Under the pieces are notes generated by a model that was not told the DNA's origin, did no database searches, and saw only the letters and a list, made by a program, of their open reading frames with translations. DNA of 64,000 nt from an uncultured Bacteroidota bacterium (lineage in GTDB: Bacteria > Bacteroidota > Bacteroidia > B-17B0 > Aurantibacillaceae), in assembly GCA_937873155.1 (NCBI GenBank), contig CALMVZ010000025.1:220636-284635 (forward strand), written 5' to 3'. The translations under genes were made by a program, and so were the position numbers. Of this stretch, positions 51,646 through 60,970 are shown piece after piece (within the stretch, counting starts at the first letter, position 1; the number at the start of each line of letters is the position of its first letter).

Positions 51646-53949
51646 ATGAAAATTGGAGTTAAGATCACCCTTACGTTTTTTGCCATCGCCTTCCTTTCCA
51701 TGTTGGTTATTGGGATCATTAGCTACAAACGCGCTAAGATATCGTTAGAAAAACAGTCTTTCGAAAAACTAACTGCGGTCCGCGAAATGAAAGCGAGCCA
51801 GATCCAGGATTATTTCAGGATCATCCAGGATCAGTTAACTACTACAGCAAGAAATCCGATGATGGTTGAAGCGATGCGTGAATTTAAAAATGGCTACAAC
51901 ACGATCCGGGAAGAGTTGAAGATAGGTGATGAGAAATTAAGTACATTGAAAGAGAAATCCGTAAAATATTTTAATACAGAATTCATTCCGCGTTTAAATA
52001 AGAACATGGAAGTGAAAACTATGCTGGAAGAAGAGCAATCCAGAAACGCGGAAGCTATTATTTTACAGAACCTTTATATTTATGATAACCCTAACAATAT
52101 TGGCGTTAAGCATAAGTTCGACAGAAGTAATGATGAAAGTGCTTATACGAAAGCTCATGTAAAATACCATCCTGTCATCCGTGACTTTTTAGAAAAGTTC
52201 GGGTACTACGATATATTTTTAATTGATAACAAAACAGGAAATGTAGTTTACACAGTTTACAAAGAAGTTGATTTTGCTTCTTCATTAACTGAAGGTCCTT
52301 ACAGAAATACAAATTTAGCTTCTGCATTCAATGCCGTTAAAGATGTGAAAGAAAGGTCGGAGATCCGATTAGTGGATTATAAACCCTATCATCCTTCATA
52401 TAATGCGCCTTCGTCATTTATTGCAGCGCCAATTTTTGATGGTGATGTTGAGATCGGTGTTTTAGTATTTCAAATGCCTATTGATAAGATCAACGATATC
52501 ATGACCAACAAGCAGGAGTGGGCAAAAGTTGGGTTGGGTACAACAGGCGAAACTTATATTGTTGCTGAAGATTACACGATACGTAATCAATCCCGTTTTT
52601 TAATTGAGGACAGCACGAATTATTTTAAAATGCTTGAAGACCTGAAAGTGGACCCTAAAACAATTATTAAAATTAAAAATTTCAAAAGCACAATTGGTTT
52701 GCAGGAAGTAAGAACAAAAGGAACTGAAGAAGCTTTGAAAGGTAATAGTGATACCCGTATCTTTAAAGATTACCGCGGCGTACCCGTTCTATCTGCTTAC
52801 AAACCGCTGGGGATCCTGAATATGCACTGGGTAATTATGAGTGAGATCGATGAAGCAGAAGCTTTTGCTGAAGTACACGCACTCCGCAAAAATATTTTGT
52901 TAGCGTTTGCCGGATTATTGGTCCTTGTATTCGGTACTTCTTATGTTGTATCGCGCCAGATAACGAAACCTTTAAAAGAACTGACGATAGATGCGCAGGA
53001 ATTAGGAAATGGTAACATGGATATTGAAATTCCTACCGGGCGTAAAGATGAGATAGGAACATTGGCAGATAGTTTCAAAAAGATGCAGACTTCCATTGCT
53101 AAGCTGATAGGCGATCTGCGTCATATCAATCATACCCTCGAAGAAAAAGTTGAGGAACGTACTGCCGAGGTGGTGAAGCAGAAAAATGTGATCGAAGAGA
53201 AACAAAAAGAAATTGTAGATTCCATCATGTACGCAAAACGGATCCAGACAACAATACTGGCTTCTGAATCCTTCCTGAATAAGAATTTACCTGAACATTT
53301 TGTTTATTTTAAACCGAAAGATATTGTGAGTGGTGATTTTTATTGGGCCACTTCAAAGGATAACCGTTTTTATTTCGCGGTTTGTGACAGTACCGGGCAT
53401 GGCGTGCCGGGAGCTTTTATGAGTTTATTGAATATCTCTTTTTTAAATGAAGGTATCTCACAAAAAGTAATAGAACAACCGAATGAAATATTAAATCACG
53501 TCCGCAGGCGATTGATAAAAAATATTTCGAAGGAAGGCGGTAAGGACGGAATGGATGGTATTTTGTTGTGTATCGATTCAAAAACAAAACAATACACTTA
53601 TGCCGCAGCTCACAATAAACCAATTGTTGTCAGCAATGGCGCGACCGTAGAATATCATGCTGATAAAATGCCAATTGGTGTCGGCGTTCGTGAAGATGAT
53701 TTTACGCATCACGCTTTACCTCTGAAAAAAGGAGATATTTTATATATGTATACTGATGGTTATGCGGATCAGTTCGGCGGACCAAAAGGAAAGAAATTTA
53801 AATACAAGCATTTGCACGAGGTGCTATTGAATAATAGTCATTTGCCAATGGCAGAGCAAAAAAACATCTTAAGCAAAACTTTTGATGATTGGAAAGGTTC
53901 TTTAGAACAAATAGATGATGTGTGTGTTATCGGAATAAAGGTAGTATGA
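51646..53949 (+). CDS. Membrane SpoIIE-family phosphatase with periplasmic sensor and HAMP
   Basis: A 767-residue sensor phosphatase: membrane helix 1 (about 8-27), a periplasmic Cache-like sensor (about 30-405), membrane helix 2 (about 411-431), a HAMP linker (about 433-486), a coiled-coil segment and a C-terminal PP2C/SpoIIE domain (about 560-767). Metal-binding motifs are DIVSGDFYW, CDSTGHGVPGAF, and the late YTDGYADQFGG and DDVCVIGIKV. It would dephosphorylate an anti-sigma-factor antagonist or similar protein in response to an external signal. The stop overlaps the next gene as ATGA. Confidence 0.9.
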   Translation: MKIGVKITLTFFAIAFLSMLVIGIISYKRAKISLEKQSFEKLTAVREMKASQIQDYFRIIQDQLTTTARNPMMVEAMREFKNGYNTIREELKIGDEKLSTLKEKSVKYFNTEFIPRLNKNMEVKTMLEEEQSRNAEAIILQNLYIYDNPNNIGVKHKFDRSNDESAYTKAHVKYHPVIRDFLEKFGYYDIFLIDNKTGNVVYTVYKEVDFASSLTEGPYRNTNLASAFNAVKDVKERSEIRLVDYKPYHPSYNAPSSFIAAPIFDGDVEIGVLVFQMPIDKINDIMTNKQEWAKVGLGTTGETYIVAEDYTIRNQSRFLIEDSTNYFKMLEDLKVDPKTIIKIKNFKSTIGLQEVRTKGTEEALKGNSDTRIFKDYRGVPVLSAYKPLGILNMHWVIMSEIDEAEAFAEVHALRKNILLAFAGLLVLVFGTSYVVSRQITKPLKELTIDAQELGNGNMDIEIPTGRKDEIGTLADSFKKMQTSIAKLIGDLRHINHTLEEKVEERTAEVVKQKNVIEEKQKEIVDSIMYAKRIQTTILASESFLNKNLPEHFVYFKPKDIVSGDFYWATSKDNRFYFAVCDSTGHGVPGAFMSLLNISFLNEGISQKVIEQPNEILNHVRRRLIKNISKEGGKDGMDGILLCIDSKTKQYTYAAAHNKPIVVSNGATVEYHADKMPIGVGVREDDFTHHALPLKKGDILYMYTDGYADQFGGPKGKKFKYKHLHEVLLNNSHLPMAEQKNILSKTFDDWKGSLEQIDDVCVIGIKVV

Positions 53950-55937
53950 GAAAAAGTATAGTTATCATCATGATCTTTTTCACGTCAGGTGTTTATGCCC
54001 AGCGTTCAGATTCATTATGGGCATTATACAAGAACACAAAGAATAATGATACAACCCGTTTATCAGCACTTTATGAAATTGCGTGGGACCTGATCTATAC
54101 CAATCCGGATTCAACTTATCTTCTCGGACAAAAACAATTAGAGATCGCACAGGCTAAGAAATTAAAGAAGCAGGAATCAAAAGCATATAACACCATTGGT
54201 GCCTCTTTCCAGGTAAGAGGGAATTATGTAAAAGCAATTGACTCTTATCAAAAATGTTTAAAGCTCATGGAAGAGTTAGGTGATACCAAAGGTATTGCTT
54301 CAGCCATGGGAAATATAGGAAGCTTGTATATCGATCTTAAGCAATTCAGTAAGGCGTTGGGTTACCAGATGCGTTGTTTAAAATTAGTGCAGCAGATCGG
54401 AAATATTGAGGGTGTTGCGAGTTCTTTAAATAACATAAGCATCATTTACACAGGATTAAAGAATTACGACGAAGCGATCAGTTATGCTCAGAAGAGCCTG
54501 GATATGTATGAACTCCTGAAGGATGATTACGGTATAGCTTCTGCGAACGGAAACATTGGGAATTTATATTTTGAGCAGGGAAAATTTGATAAGTGTTTGC
54601 CATATCAATTAAAATGCATCTCTCTCGCAAATAAGGGCGGGTATACGAACTTAGCGATCACAACCGGCGCGGAAATAGGGAATACGTATTTCCAGATGAA
54701 GAGGAACGACATGGCCCTGAAATACCTGAATGATGCTGAAGCTTTATTGAAAACCGAACCGGATGGTTCAGCTCAAATGGCTGTATCAACAGTTCTTTCT
54801 GAGGTCTATCAGAAAATGGGAAATTTCAAGGAGGCCTTCAAACATTTTGAGATATCCCAGCATCTCAGAGATAGTTTATACAGGGGTGATGTGCAAAAAG
54901 AACTTACCCAAAAAGAGTTGCAGGCTGAGTTCGATAAAAAACTGGTTGCTGATAGTTTAAAGAATGCAGACGAAAAAAAAGTGACCGACGCATTGATCTT
55001 CGCCAAAAATTCACAGATCGAAAAGGATCGTATCCAGAAAATTGCTTTGTTCGGCGGATTGATTCTTTTGATAGTAGGTGGTGCTGTTATGTATAACAGG
55101 TTCCGCATTATCCGCAAGCAAAAAGAGATCATCGAATTAAAGAACAAAGAAACTGAAGAGCAAAAGATCATTATCGAAGAAAAACAAAAAGAGATCTTAT
55201 CATCAATTGCTTATGCGAAGCGTTTACAGGAAGCGATCCTGCCGCCAATGAGCCTGATCACAGAGAATCTTCCGCAATCATTTGTCTTGTATAAGCCAAA
55301 AGATATTGTGGCCGGTGATTTTTATTGGACTGAAGTAGTGGACAAAGAACATATTCTTATTGCTGCTGCAGATTGTACGGGTCATGGTGTGCCGGGTGCG
55401 CTGGTAAGTGTGGTTTGTAGTAATGCTTTGAACAGGACAGTAAAAGAATTCGGGATCAAGGATCCTGGAAAAATTCTGGATAAGACACGTGAGCTTGTTG
55501 TTGAAACATTTGAAAGAAGTGAAACTGAAGTAAAAGACGGAATGGACATTTCGCTTTGTCAGCTTCACAAAAAAACGAATGAACTGGAGTGGGCGGGAGC
55601 AAATAATCCTTTGTGGATCGTGAGAAACGCGCAGATCATCGAATACAAGCCGAATAAACAAGCGATCGGTAAAGTAGATAAACCATTGTTATATCAAACA
55701 CATAAGATAAAAGTGGAAAAAGGTGATAACATCTATATTTTCACTGACGGTTATGCCGATCAGTTCGGAGGGCCGAATGGAAAGAAATTCAAGTATCATC
55801 AATTAGTGGATCTGATGTGTATGATCAGTACAATGCCTATTACAGAGCAAAAAGGAAAGCTGGAAACGGTATTCGCTGAATGGAAAGGTGATCTTGAACA
55901 GGTAGATGATGTTTGTGTTATTGGAATTAGAATTTAA
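53946..55937 (+). CDS. TPR-containing SpoIIE-family phosphatase
   Basis: A 663-residue protein starting at the ATG 53946-53948, which overlaps the previous stop (ATGA); a longer frame from 53922 is not needed. A signal peptide (ending SGVYAQ) leads to about six TPR repeats (about 60-310), a membrane helix (about 365-385), a coiled-coil and a C-terminal PP2C/SpoIIE domain (about 450-663: DIVAGDFYW, DCTGHGVPGAL, FTDGYADQFGG, DDVCVIGIRI). The phosphatase domain is closely similar to that of the preceding gene, so the pair arose by duplication or domain transfer. Peptide or protein binding by the TPR part is inferred. Confidence 0.9.
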   Translation: MRKSIVIIMIFFTSGVYAQRSDSLWALYKNTKNNDTTRLSALYEIAWDLIYTNPDSTYLLGQKQLEIAQAKKLKKQESKAYNTIGASFQVRGNYVKAIDSYQKCLKLMEELGDTKGIASAMGNIGSLYIDLKQFSKALGYQMRCLKLVQQIGNIEGVASSLNNISIIYTGLKNYDEAISYAQKSLDMYELLKDDYGIASANGNIGNLYFEQGKFDKCLPYQLKCISLANKGGYTNLAITTGAEIGNTYFQMKRNDMALKYLNDAEALLKTEPDGSAQMAVSTVLSEVYQKMGNFKEAFKHFEISQHLRDSLYRGDVQKELTQKELQAEFDKKLVADSLKNADEKKVTDALIFAKNSQIEKDRIQKIALFGGLILLIVGGAVMYNRFRIIRKQKEIIELKNKETEEQKIIIEEKQKEILSSIAYAKRLQEAILPPMSLITENLPQSFVLYKPKDIVAGDFYWTEVVDKEHILIAAADCTGHGVPGALVSVVCSNALNRTVKEFGIKDPGKILDKTRELVVETFERSETEVKDGMDISLCQLHKKTNELEWAGANNPLWIVRNAQIIEYKPNKQAIGKVDKPLLYQTHKIKVEKGDNIYIFTDGYADQFGGPNGKKFKYHQLVDLMCMISTMPITEQKGKLETVFAEWKGDLEQVDDVCVIGIRI

Positions 55938-55939
55938 AC

Positions 55940-57022
55940 ATGACCCGCTTTTTTGTAGATAAGAATATTGCGAAGGCAAAAACGATGGATACTCTTTTTT
56001 ATAAGAGTGAAGAGTGTTATCAGCGGTCTAAGGAAAATATCTTTTCGCTTTCATGGCAATTCATTGGCGACGAATACAGAACTGCGGAACCCGGTTCGGC
56101 GTATCCTTTTATTTTATTGGAGAACTACCTGGATGAACCTTTAGTTGTTACAAAAGATAAAGAAGGAAAATTGCGTTGCATGAGTAATGTCTGTACTCAT
56201 AGAGGAAACCTGCTGGTATATGAGCCATGTAAATTAAAACAGATCAGTTGTAAGTACCATGGCCGCCAGTTCTCACTGGATGGAAAATTTGTTTCCATGC
56301 CGCAATTCAAAGAAGTTGAGAATTTCCCTTGTGAAGATGATAATTTGCACCAGTTAGAATTATTTAAATGGGGAAAGTTAATATTTACCGCATTGCATCC
56401 AAAGATTCCGGCTAAAGAATTCTTTGGTGAAATGATAAAGCGTGTTGAATGGTTTCCTGTAGACAAATTGCAATTCAGGGCAGATCTTTCAAAGGATTAT
56501 AATGTAAAAGCTAACTGGGCACTGTATTGTGAGAATTACCTGGAAGGATTTCACATTCCATTCGTTCATCCTGAATTAAATGCTGTTTTGGATTTCGGTT
56601 CGTATTCAACAGAACTATTTAAATATTCCAATCTCCAGTTAGGAATTGCGAAAGAAGGTGAAGAGTGTTTTGATCTGCCGACTTCATCTCCGGATCATGG
56701 AAAAAGAGTCGCAGCGTATTATTTTTGGGTGTTCCCGAATATGATGTTCAATTTTTATCCGTGGGGCCTTTCAATTAACGTAGTTCAGCCAATTAATGTC
56801 AGTGAATGTAAGGTTTCGTTCTACACTTATGTTTCTGACGGGAGTAAATTACACACAGGAGCCGGAAATGGATTGGACAATGTGGAACACGAAGATGAAG
56901 AGGTGGTTGAAAATGTTCAGAAAGGGATCCGTTCACGTTTCTACAAATACGGACGTTATTCGGTAACTATGGAAAAAGGCACGCATCATTTCCATTCACT
57001 TTTAGCAGAATTTATCGGATGA
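55940..57022 (+). CDS. Rieske non-haem iron ring-hydroxylating oxygenase, alpha subunit
   Basis: A 360-residue oxygenase of the aromatic/quaternary-ammonium group (as in choline or carnitine monooxygenases). The Rieske [2Fe-2S] ligands are C85-x-H87 and C104-x2-H107; the mononuclear iron site is NYLEGFHIPFVHPEL (His205 and His210). Length fits a single-component alpha subunit. No ferredoxin or reductase partner is adjacent. It starts two bases after the TPR phosphatase gene and its stop overlaps the permease start (ATGA). Confidence 0.9.
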   Translation: MTRFFVDKNIAKAKTMDTLFYKSEECYQRSKENIFSLSWQFIGDEYRTAEPGSAYPFILLENYLDEPLVVTKDKEGKLRCMSNVCTHRGNLLVYEPCKLKQISCKYHGRQFSLDGKFVSMPQFKEVENFPCEDDNLHQLELFKWGKLIFTALHPKIPAKEFFGEMIKRVEWFPVDKLQFRADLSKDYNVKANWALYCENYLEGFHIPFVHPELNAVLDFGSYSTELFKYSNLQLGIAKEGEECFDLPTSSPDHGKRVAAYYFWVFPNMMFNFYPWGLSINVVQPINVSECKVSFYTYVSDGSKLHTGAGNGLDNVEHEDEEVVENVQKGIRSRFYKYGRYSVTMEKGTHHFHSLLAEFIG

Positions 57023-58437
57023 GCGGATTCCAACGCACACTCGGATTAAAAGCAACTATTGCGATAGTCATTGGTGGTGTAATTGGTTCCGGAATATTTA
57101 TGAAGCCTGCTTTAATGGCCTCCCAATTAGGTTCTCCTTTACTATTATTGAGTGTTTGGTTAGTAGCAGGACTTGTTAGTATGTTCGGCGCACTTTCCAA
57201 TTGTGAACTGGCAACGATGTTTCCTGAAACCGGCGGGCCTTATGTGTTCTTCAAAAAAATTTACGGGAACGTTTTTGCCTTCACTTATGCATGGGCGGCG
57301 TTTGCAGTTATAAATACAGCAGGGAATGCCTCCATTGCGTATGTGTGTTCCCAATACACTAATTATTTTGTTGAATTGCCACGATTCTCAGCAGAAACAG
57401 AACATCTTTTGCAGTTAAATATTCCTGCTGTCGGAATAATTTTTCCGTTGGAGAATATCGGTATAAAATGTTTGACGGTTAGTTTGGTTTGGATCTTAAG
57501 CTGGATCAATATCAGGAGCGTCAGTTATGGTGCGGGCTTGCAAAACGTATTAACCTTAATGAAAGCGATCGCTATTCTTTTGTTGATCGGCGGAATCTTT
57601 TCCGGATCAGGAGGAAGTTTTCAAAATGTAATTACAAGCTCAGATGCTATGCCATCGGGTTGGGCTTTGATTGGTTCGTATATGGCAGCGATCTCCGGAG
57701 CATTCTGGGCGTATGACGGTTGGAACAATATTACATTTGTGGCAGGAGAAATTAAAGATCCGCAGAAAAATATTCCTAAAGCTTTATTCAGTGGATTGTT
57801 TTTTTGTATCCTGGTTTATGCATTTATCAATTTAGCATATTGTTACGCGCTTCCAATAAACAAAATGGCAGCTTCGTCATTTGTAGCTTCGGATGCAGCT
57901 TCTGTTTCATTAGGCACGATCGGAGCAGGATTCATAGCTTTACTGGTTATTCTTTCTACCTTAGGAGCTGCGAACTCCAATGTTTTAGCAACAGCGCGTA
58001 CAACGTTTGCAATGGGCGCGGACAGTAAATGGTTCTCAGCTACAGAAAAAATTCATCCGAAATTCAACACGCCATCAAACGCTTTGATCTTTAACGGGGT
58101 TTGGAGTAGTATTTTAATTTTCAGCGGATCCTTCGATGTGCTGACGGATATGCTTGTATTCGTAACCTGGTTCTTTTACGGAATGAGTTCGCTTGGTGTT
58201 ATTATCTTAAGATTTAAAATGAAGGATGTGGAAAGGCCTTACAAAGTGTGGCTATATCCATTCATTCCAATAATTTTTATTGCGTTTGTGTTTTTCTTTT
58301 TATGTACTACGGTTTATACTGATGTAAATAATTACAATAATGGCTCAAGCCTGATCATTAACTCAGTATTAGGAATTCTGATCACGTTAATTGGAATCCC
58401 GGTCTATTATTTTTCAAGAAATAAGATCAGTAAATAA
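57019..58437 (+). CDS. APC-family amino-acid permease
   Basis: A 472-residue transporter with about 12 membrane helices. The N-terminal signature LKATIAIVIGGVIGSGIFMKPA (about 10-31) is typical of the amino-acid/polyamine/organocation (APC) superfamily, and GAFWAYDGWNNITFVAGEIKDPQKNIPKAL (about 230-259) is the family helix 6 motif. It is coupled to the Rieske oxygenase by ATGA overlap, so it may import that enzyme's substrate; the compound is not known. Confidence 0.93.
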   Translation: MSGFQRTLGLKATIAIVIGGVIGSGIFMKPALMASQLGSPLLLLSVWLVAGLVSMFGALSNCELATMFPETGGPYVFFKKIYGNVFAFTYAWAAFAVINTAGNASIAYVCSQYTNYFVELPRFSAETEHLLQLNIPAVGIIFPLENIGIKCLTVSLVWILSWINIRSVSYGAGLQNVLTLMKAIAILLLIGGIFSGSGGSFQNVITSSDAMPSGWALIGSYMAAISGAFWAYDGWNNITFVAGEIKDPQKNIPKALFSGLFFCILVYAFINLAYCYALPINKMAASSFVASDAASVSLGTIGAGFIALLVILSTLGAANSNVLATARTTFAMGADSKWFSATEKIHPKFNTPSNALIFNGVWSSILIFSGSFDVLTDMLVFVTWFFYGMSSLGVIILRFKMKDVERPYKVWLYPFIPIIFIAFVFFFLCTTVYTDVNNYNNGSSLIINSVLGILITLIGIPVYYFSRNKISK

Positions 58438-59191
58438 AAGGAAAAATGATCTTTCTCTCCTTCGGATAATCCGGAAATTGTTTCTTATACCAATCGTGAT
58501 GATTCTTTGCACGCGGCACTAAATTAGCAAACGTCCAAACTATAAATGTCAGTGCGGGTAAATTCCAGGCCATTAAGGCAAAGCCGCTCCATTCAACGAC
58601 TTCGCCGAATAAGTTCGGAGAAGAGATCTTATCAAACAAAAACCCTCCTGGAATTTTATATCCGGTTTCACCAGGAGTCCTTAGATTGATTAGTATTGTA
58701 TCTGCCCGTAAATTAATGAACGCTCCGACTACAAATAAAGTTATGCCAACGATGAAATGAGGAGACGATAGCCATTCGGAATTATAATTTTCAGGCGAAG
58801 CTAATTCAGCGAGATAATAACCATTCAGGCCTGCGTTCATCAAGTTAAATACAATTGCGTTCAGTATAATAAAAATTGGAATTTGTTTTGGTGTGGCTTT
58901 TATCCTGGCAGGATAAATGAATGAACGGTTCGTATAATGAAGGATCCATAGGGCAAACAGGACCCACGCATAAGAACTAAAGGAATTAGTTCCTGTTAAA
59001 AGGAAGTACGACATAATAAGCAATGAAGGAAGTTCCATCATCACCCAACCCAGTTTATTATTGATGGTCTTCCCCCATTTATCAGATGTATGTCTGCCAA
59101 AAGGGGCTGTGACAAAGAACATAGTAATGTGGACAACCACAGCTATCGCCAACCACATGTAAGAGATAAAGTATAAAGTTTCTTTGGTCAT
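58427..59191 (-). CDS. Steroid 5-alpha-reductase-like membrane enzyme (DUF1295 group)
   Basis: A 254-residue membrane protein with about six helices. The C-terminal motif GYKIPGGFLFDKISSPNLFGEVVEWSGFAL (about 184-211) is the diagnostic block of 3-oxo-5-alpha-steroid 4-dehydrogenases and the related DUF1295/ICMT-like proteins; it includes the NADPH-contacting SSPNxxGE. In bacteria the substrate is unknown and may be a steroid-like or isoprenoid compound. Its 3' end overlaps the convergent permease by 11 bases. Confidence 0.88.
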   Translation of the reverse strand: MTKETLYFISYMWLAIAVVVHITMFFVTAPFGRHTSDKWGKTINNKLGWVMMELPSLLIMSYFLLTGTNSFSSYAWVLFALWILHYTNRSFIYPARIKATPKQIPIFIILNAIVFNLMNAGLNGYYLAELASPENYNSEWLSSPHFIVGITLFVVGAFINLRADTILINLRTPGETGYKIPGGFLFDKISSPNLFGEVVEWSGFALMAWNLPALTFIVWTFANLVPRAKNHHDWYKKQFPDYPKERKIIFPFIY

Positions 59192-59224
59192 TTTTTCAAA
59201 TGCGGCTTTGGAAGAATTTAACAG

Positions 59225-59449
59225 TTATATTTTTAATGGTTTCAATAAATGATCAAGGCCATTCAGTTTAATTTCGTACATGGTTTGAAGGAGAATACCT
59301 AATTTTCCCTGTGGAAAACCTTTCCTGTTGAACCATTCCAGGTAGCTCACAGGTAAGTTGCAAAGTAAATAGCCTTTATATCTTCCAAAAGGCATTTCCA
59401 TTTTTACTAATTCAAGTAATAATTGTGGATTTCCAAATTCTTCCGGCAT
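59225..59449 (-). CDS. DUF3820 small protein
   Basis: A 74-residue protein: MEMPFGRYKGYLLCNLPVSYLEWF matches DUF3820 (also described as a putative quorum-sensing-regulated factor), including the FGKYKGxxLxxLPxxYLxW block. It is read from an ATG whose last base is shared with the preceding stop (TAATG), so it is translationally coupled to the outer-membrane protein gene. Function unknown; a small DNA-interacting or sensing role has been proposed in other species. Confidence 0.78.
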   Translation of the reverse strand: MPEEFGNPQLLLELVKMEMPFGRYKGYLLCNLPVSYLEWFNRKGFPQGKLGILLQTMYEIKLNGLDHLLKPLKI

Positions 59450-60582
59450 TACAATTTTCTTTTTTCTCCTATATGATAACGCAGATCCAATTTAAAGAAC
59501 CATTTACTTGTATTTGGAGGCAATCCGTTCTTATCATCAAAAGATCTTGTCCAGTTATTGCCTGTATTTAATACGGCCCAAAGCCCATCTTTAATATTGA
59601 ACTCAGCGCCTATGTTCAAAGTGTAAAGCATTAATCGGTCGGTACTATATTTAGCGCTGGCTTCAACAAAAGCTTTCAGCATATTACTTCCTGCGTAAAA
59701 TCTTGCCGATAGATTAGGCAAGTGTTGAAAATATTTTAGTGTATCGATCTTAAAACCCAGGCTATCGTTTGTTTTTTTGGTGTATAAACTATCACGCCGC
59801 GCAAGGGAGTAATTAGCACCAATGAGTAATTGTGCTGATTTTCCAACAGGTAAAGCGATCGAGTTCCAGATACAAAATTTAGCGAAGGACACTGTATGGA
59901 TTAAAGTATCCGGTGAAGAATATTTAACTGCCATGGAAGTTTCAAATTTGAATTTATTCCAGAATTCATCTTTACTGTTGCTTACGTCTTCCTTTATTTT
60001 TGTCTCATACAATTCATCAACTCGTTTTTGCATAGCAGGATCTTCAGCCATTCCTATTAATGAAATTGGTTTGCCATTGAATGTTTCGCCTTTAGCTTCG
60101 AGTTCCTCTCTGAATTTATCTTTCGCCAACATCCTGTTCCTTACCGTTGTGTAAGCGGCAGTTACAGTTGACTTATTAACCCAGGTCATCCGTAAACCAA
60201 AGGCCAGGTTATTTAGCGAATCCATTTTTTGAGTGGATTTGGCACCAATGGAGATCTTCAGATCATAGAGTAATCTTTTTTTATAATAATCCTGGAAAGT
60301 GATCTTGTTGTAACCTAAAAGTTGGACGGGAGCGAATTCAACTGACAGATCTTTCGGGATCACAAAACTTGTTCCGCTTAAAATATTTGAAGCCATAACT
60401 GAAAATAACTCCATGTTGTTCCCCGGCCGGATGATATTACTTGGATTGTTGTCCAGGATAAAAAAAGCAGGATGATCAGGAACAGCAAAATTCAGATTAT
60501 AATTTTTAGCGAGATCAGGCTTTTCCTGAGCATTAAAAACCCGGAATAAGAATAGAAGGGAAAATATAAAAAACTTTTTCAT
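59449..60582 (-). CDS. Exported outer-membrane-like protein, unknown
   Basis: A 377-residue protein with a signal peptide (ending VFNAQ). Mature strands such as LSVEFAPVQLLGYNKITF, FGLRMTWVNKSTVTAAYTTVRN, SVAFAKFCIWNSIALPVGKSAQLLIGANYSLARRD and a terminal WFFKLDLRYHIGEKRKL fit a beta-barrel of about 12-14 strands. There is no family I recognise. It lies six bases downstream of a small unknown gene and is coupled to DUF3820 by overlap, so the group 59225-62218 is one operon. Confidence 0.62.
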   Translation of the reverse strand: MKKFFIFSLLFLFRVFNAQEKPDLAKNYNLNFAVPDHPAFFILDNNPSNIIRPGNNMELFSVMASNILSGTSFVIPKDLSVEFAPVQLLGYNKITFQDYYKKRLLYDLKISIGAKSTQKMDSLNNLAFGLRMTWVNKSTVTAAYTTVRNRMLAKDKFREELEAKGETFNGKPISLIGMAEDPAMQKRVDELYETKIKEDVSNSKDEFWNKFKFETSMAVKYSSPDTLIHTVSFAKFCIWNSIALPVGKSAQLLIGANYSLARRDSLYTKKTNDSLGFKIDTLKYFQHLPNLSARFYAGSNMLKAFVEASAKYSTDRLMLYTLNIGAEFNIKDGLWAVLNTGNNWTRSFDDKNGLPPNTSKWFFKLDLRYHIGEKRKL

Positions 60583-60588
60583 AATGAA

Positions 60589-60969
60589 TTACTCCATTCT
60601 TATTAAAATGGTTTTACCATGTGAAGGTTCATTCAAAACCACTTCGCCTTTATCTTCAAAAGTATCTGTTACAACATCATCCTGGATAATTTCAATTTGA
60701 ATAGAATAACCCGAATTAGCATTGAATGCTGATATCTCATTTGAAATAATGATATACTTATTTTTGTTCTCACTTAGTGGAACAGGTAAAGAAAAAATAT
60801 CATCATCACTGTTCTGGTTATCTCCTGAAAATTCTTCTACTGATTTATTTGAATCTTTTGTTTTGAGCCTGTACAGATAGGTTGCTATTACAGGAGCGGG
60901 GTTGCCAAAATAATTCAATTTTATTTTGATAGTATTTTGTGCTTTGATCTTAAAATTAAAAACTGCCAT
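60589..60969 (-). CDS. Small cytosolic protein of unknown function
   Basis: A 126-residue protein without signal peptide, starting MAVFNFKIKAQNTIKIKLNYFG. The sequence alternates short hydrophobic strands with acidic loops (KDSNKSVEEFSGDNQNSDDDI) and ends FEDKGEVVLNEPSHGKTILIRME, giving an Ig-like or beta-sandwich impression. I do not recognise a family. It starts one base after the hydrolase-like gene stop, and is probably co-translated with it. Confidence 0.55.
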   Translation of the reverse strand: MAVFNFKIKAQNTIKIKLNYFGNPAPVIATYLYRLKTKDSNKSVEEFSGDNQNSDDDIFSLPVPLSENKNKYIIISNEISAFNANSGYSIQIEIIQDDVVTDTFEDKGEVVLNEPSHGKTILIRME

Positions 60970-60970
60970 A

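Noticed and set aside
59225..59449. Toxin-antitoxin module involving the DUF3820 gene
   Set aside because: It has no paired small gene with toxin features and its partner is an outer-membrane-like protein.
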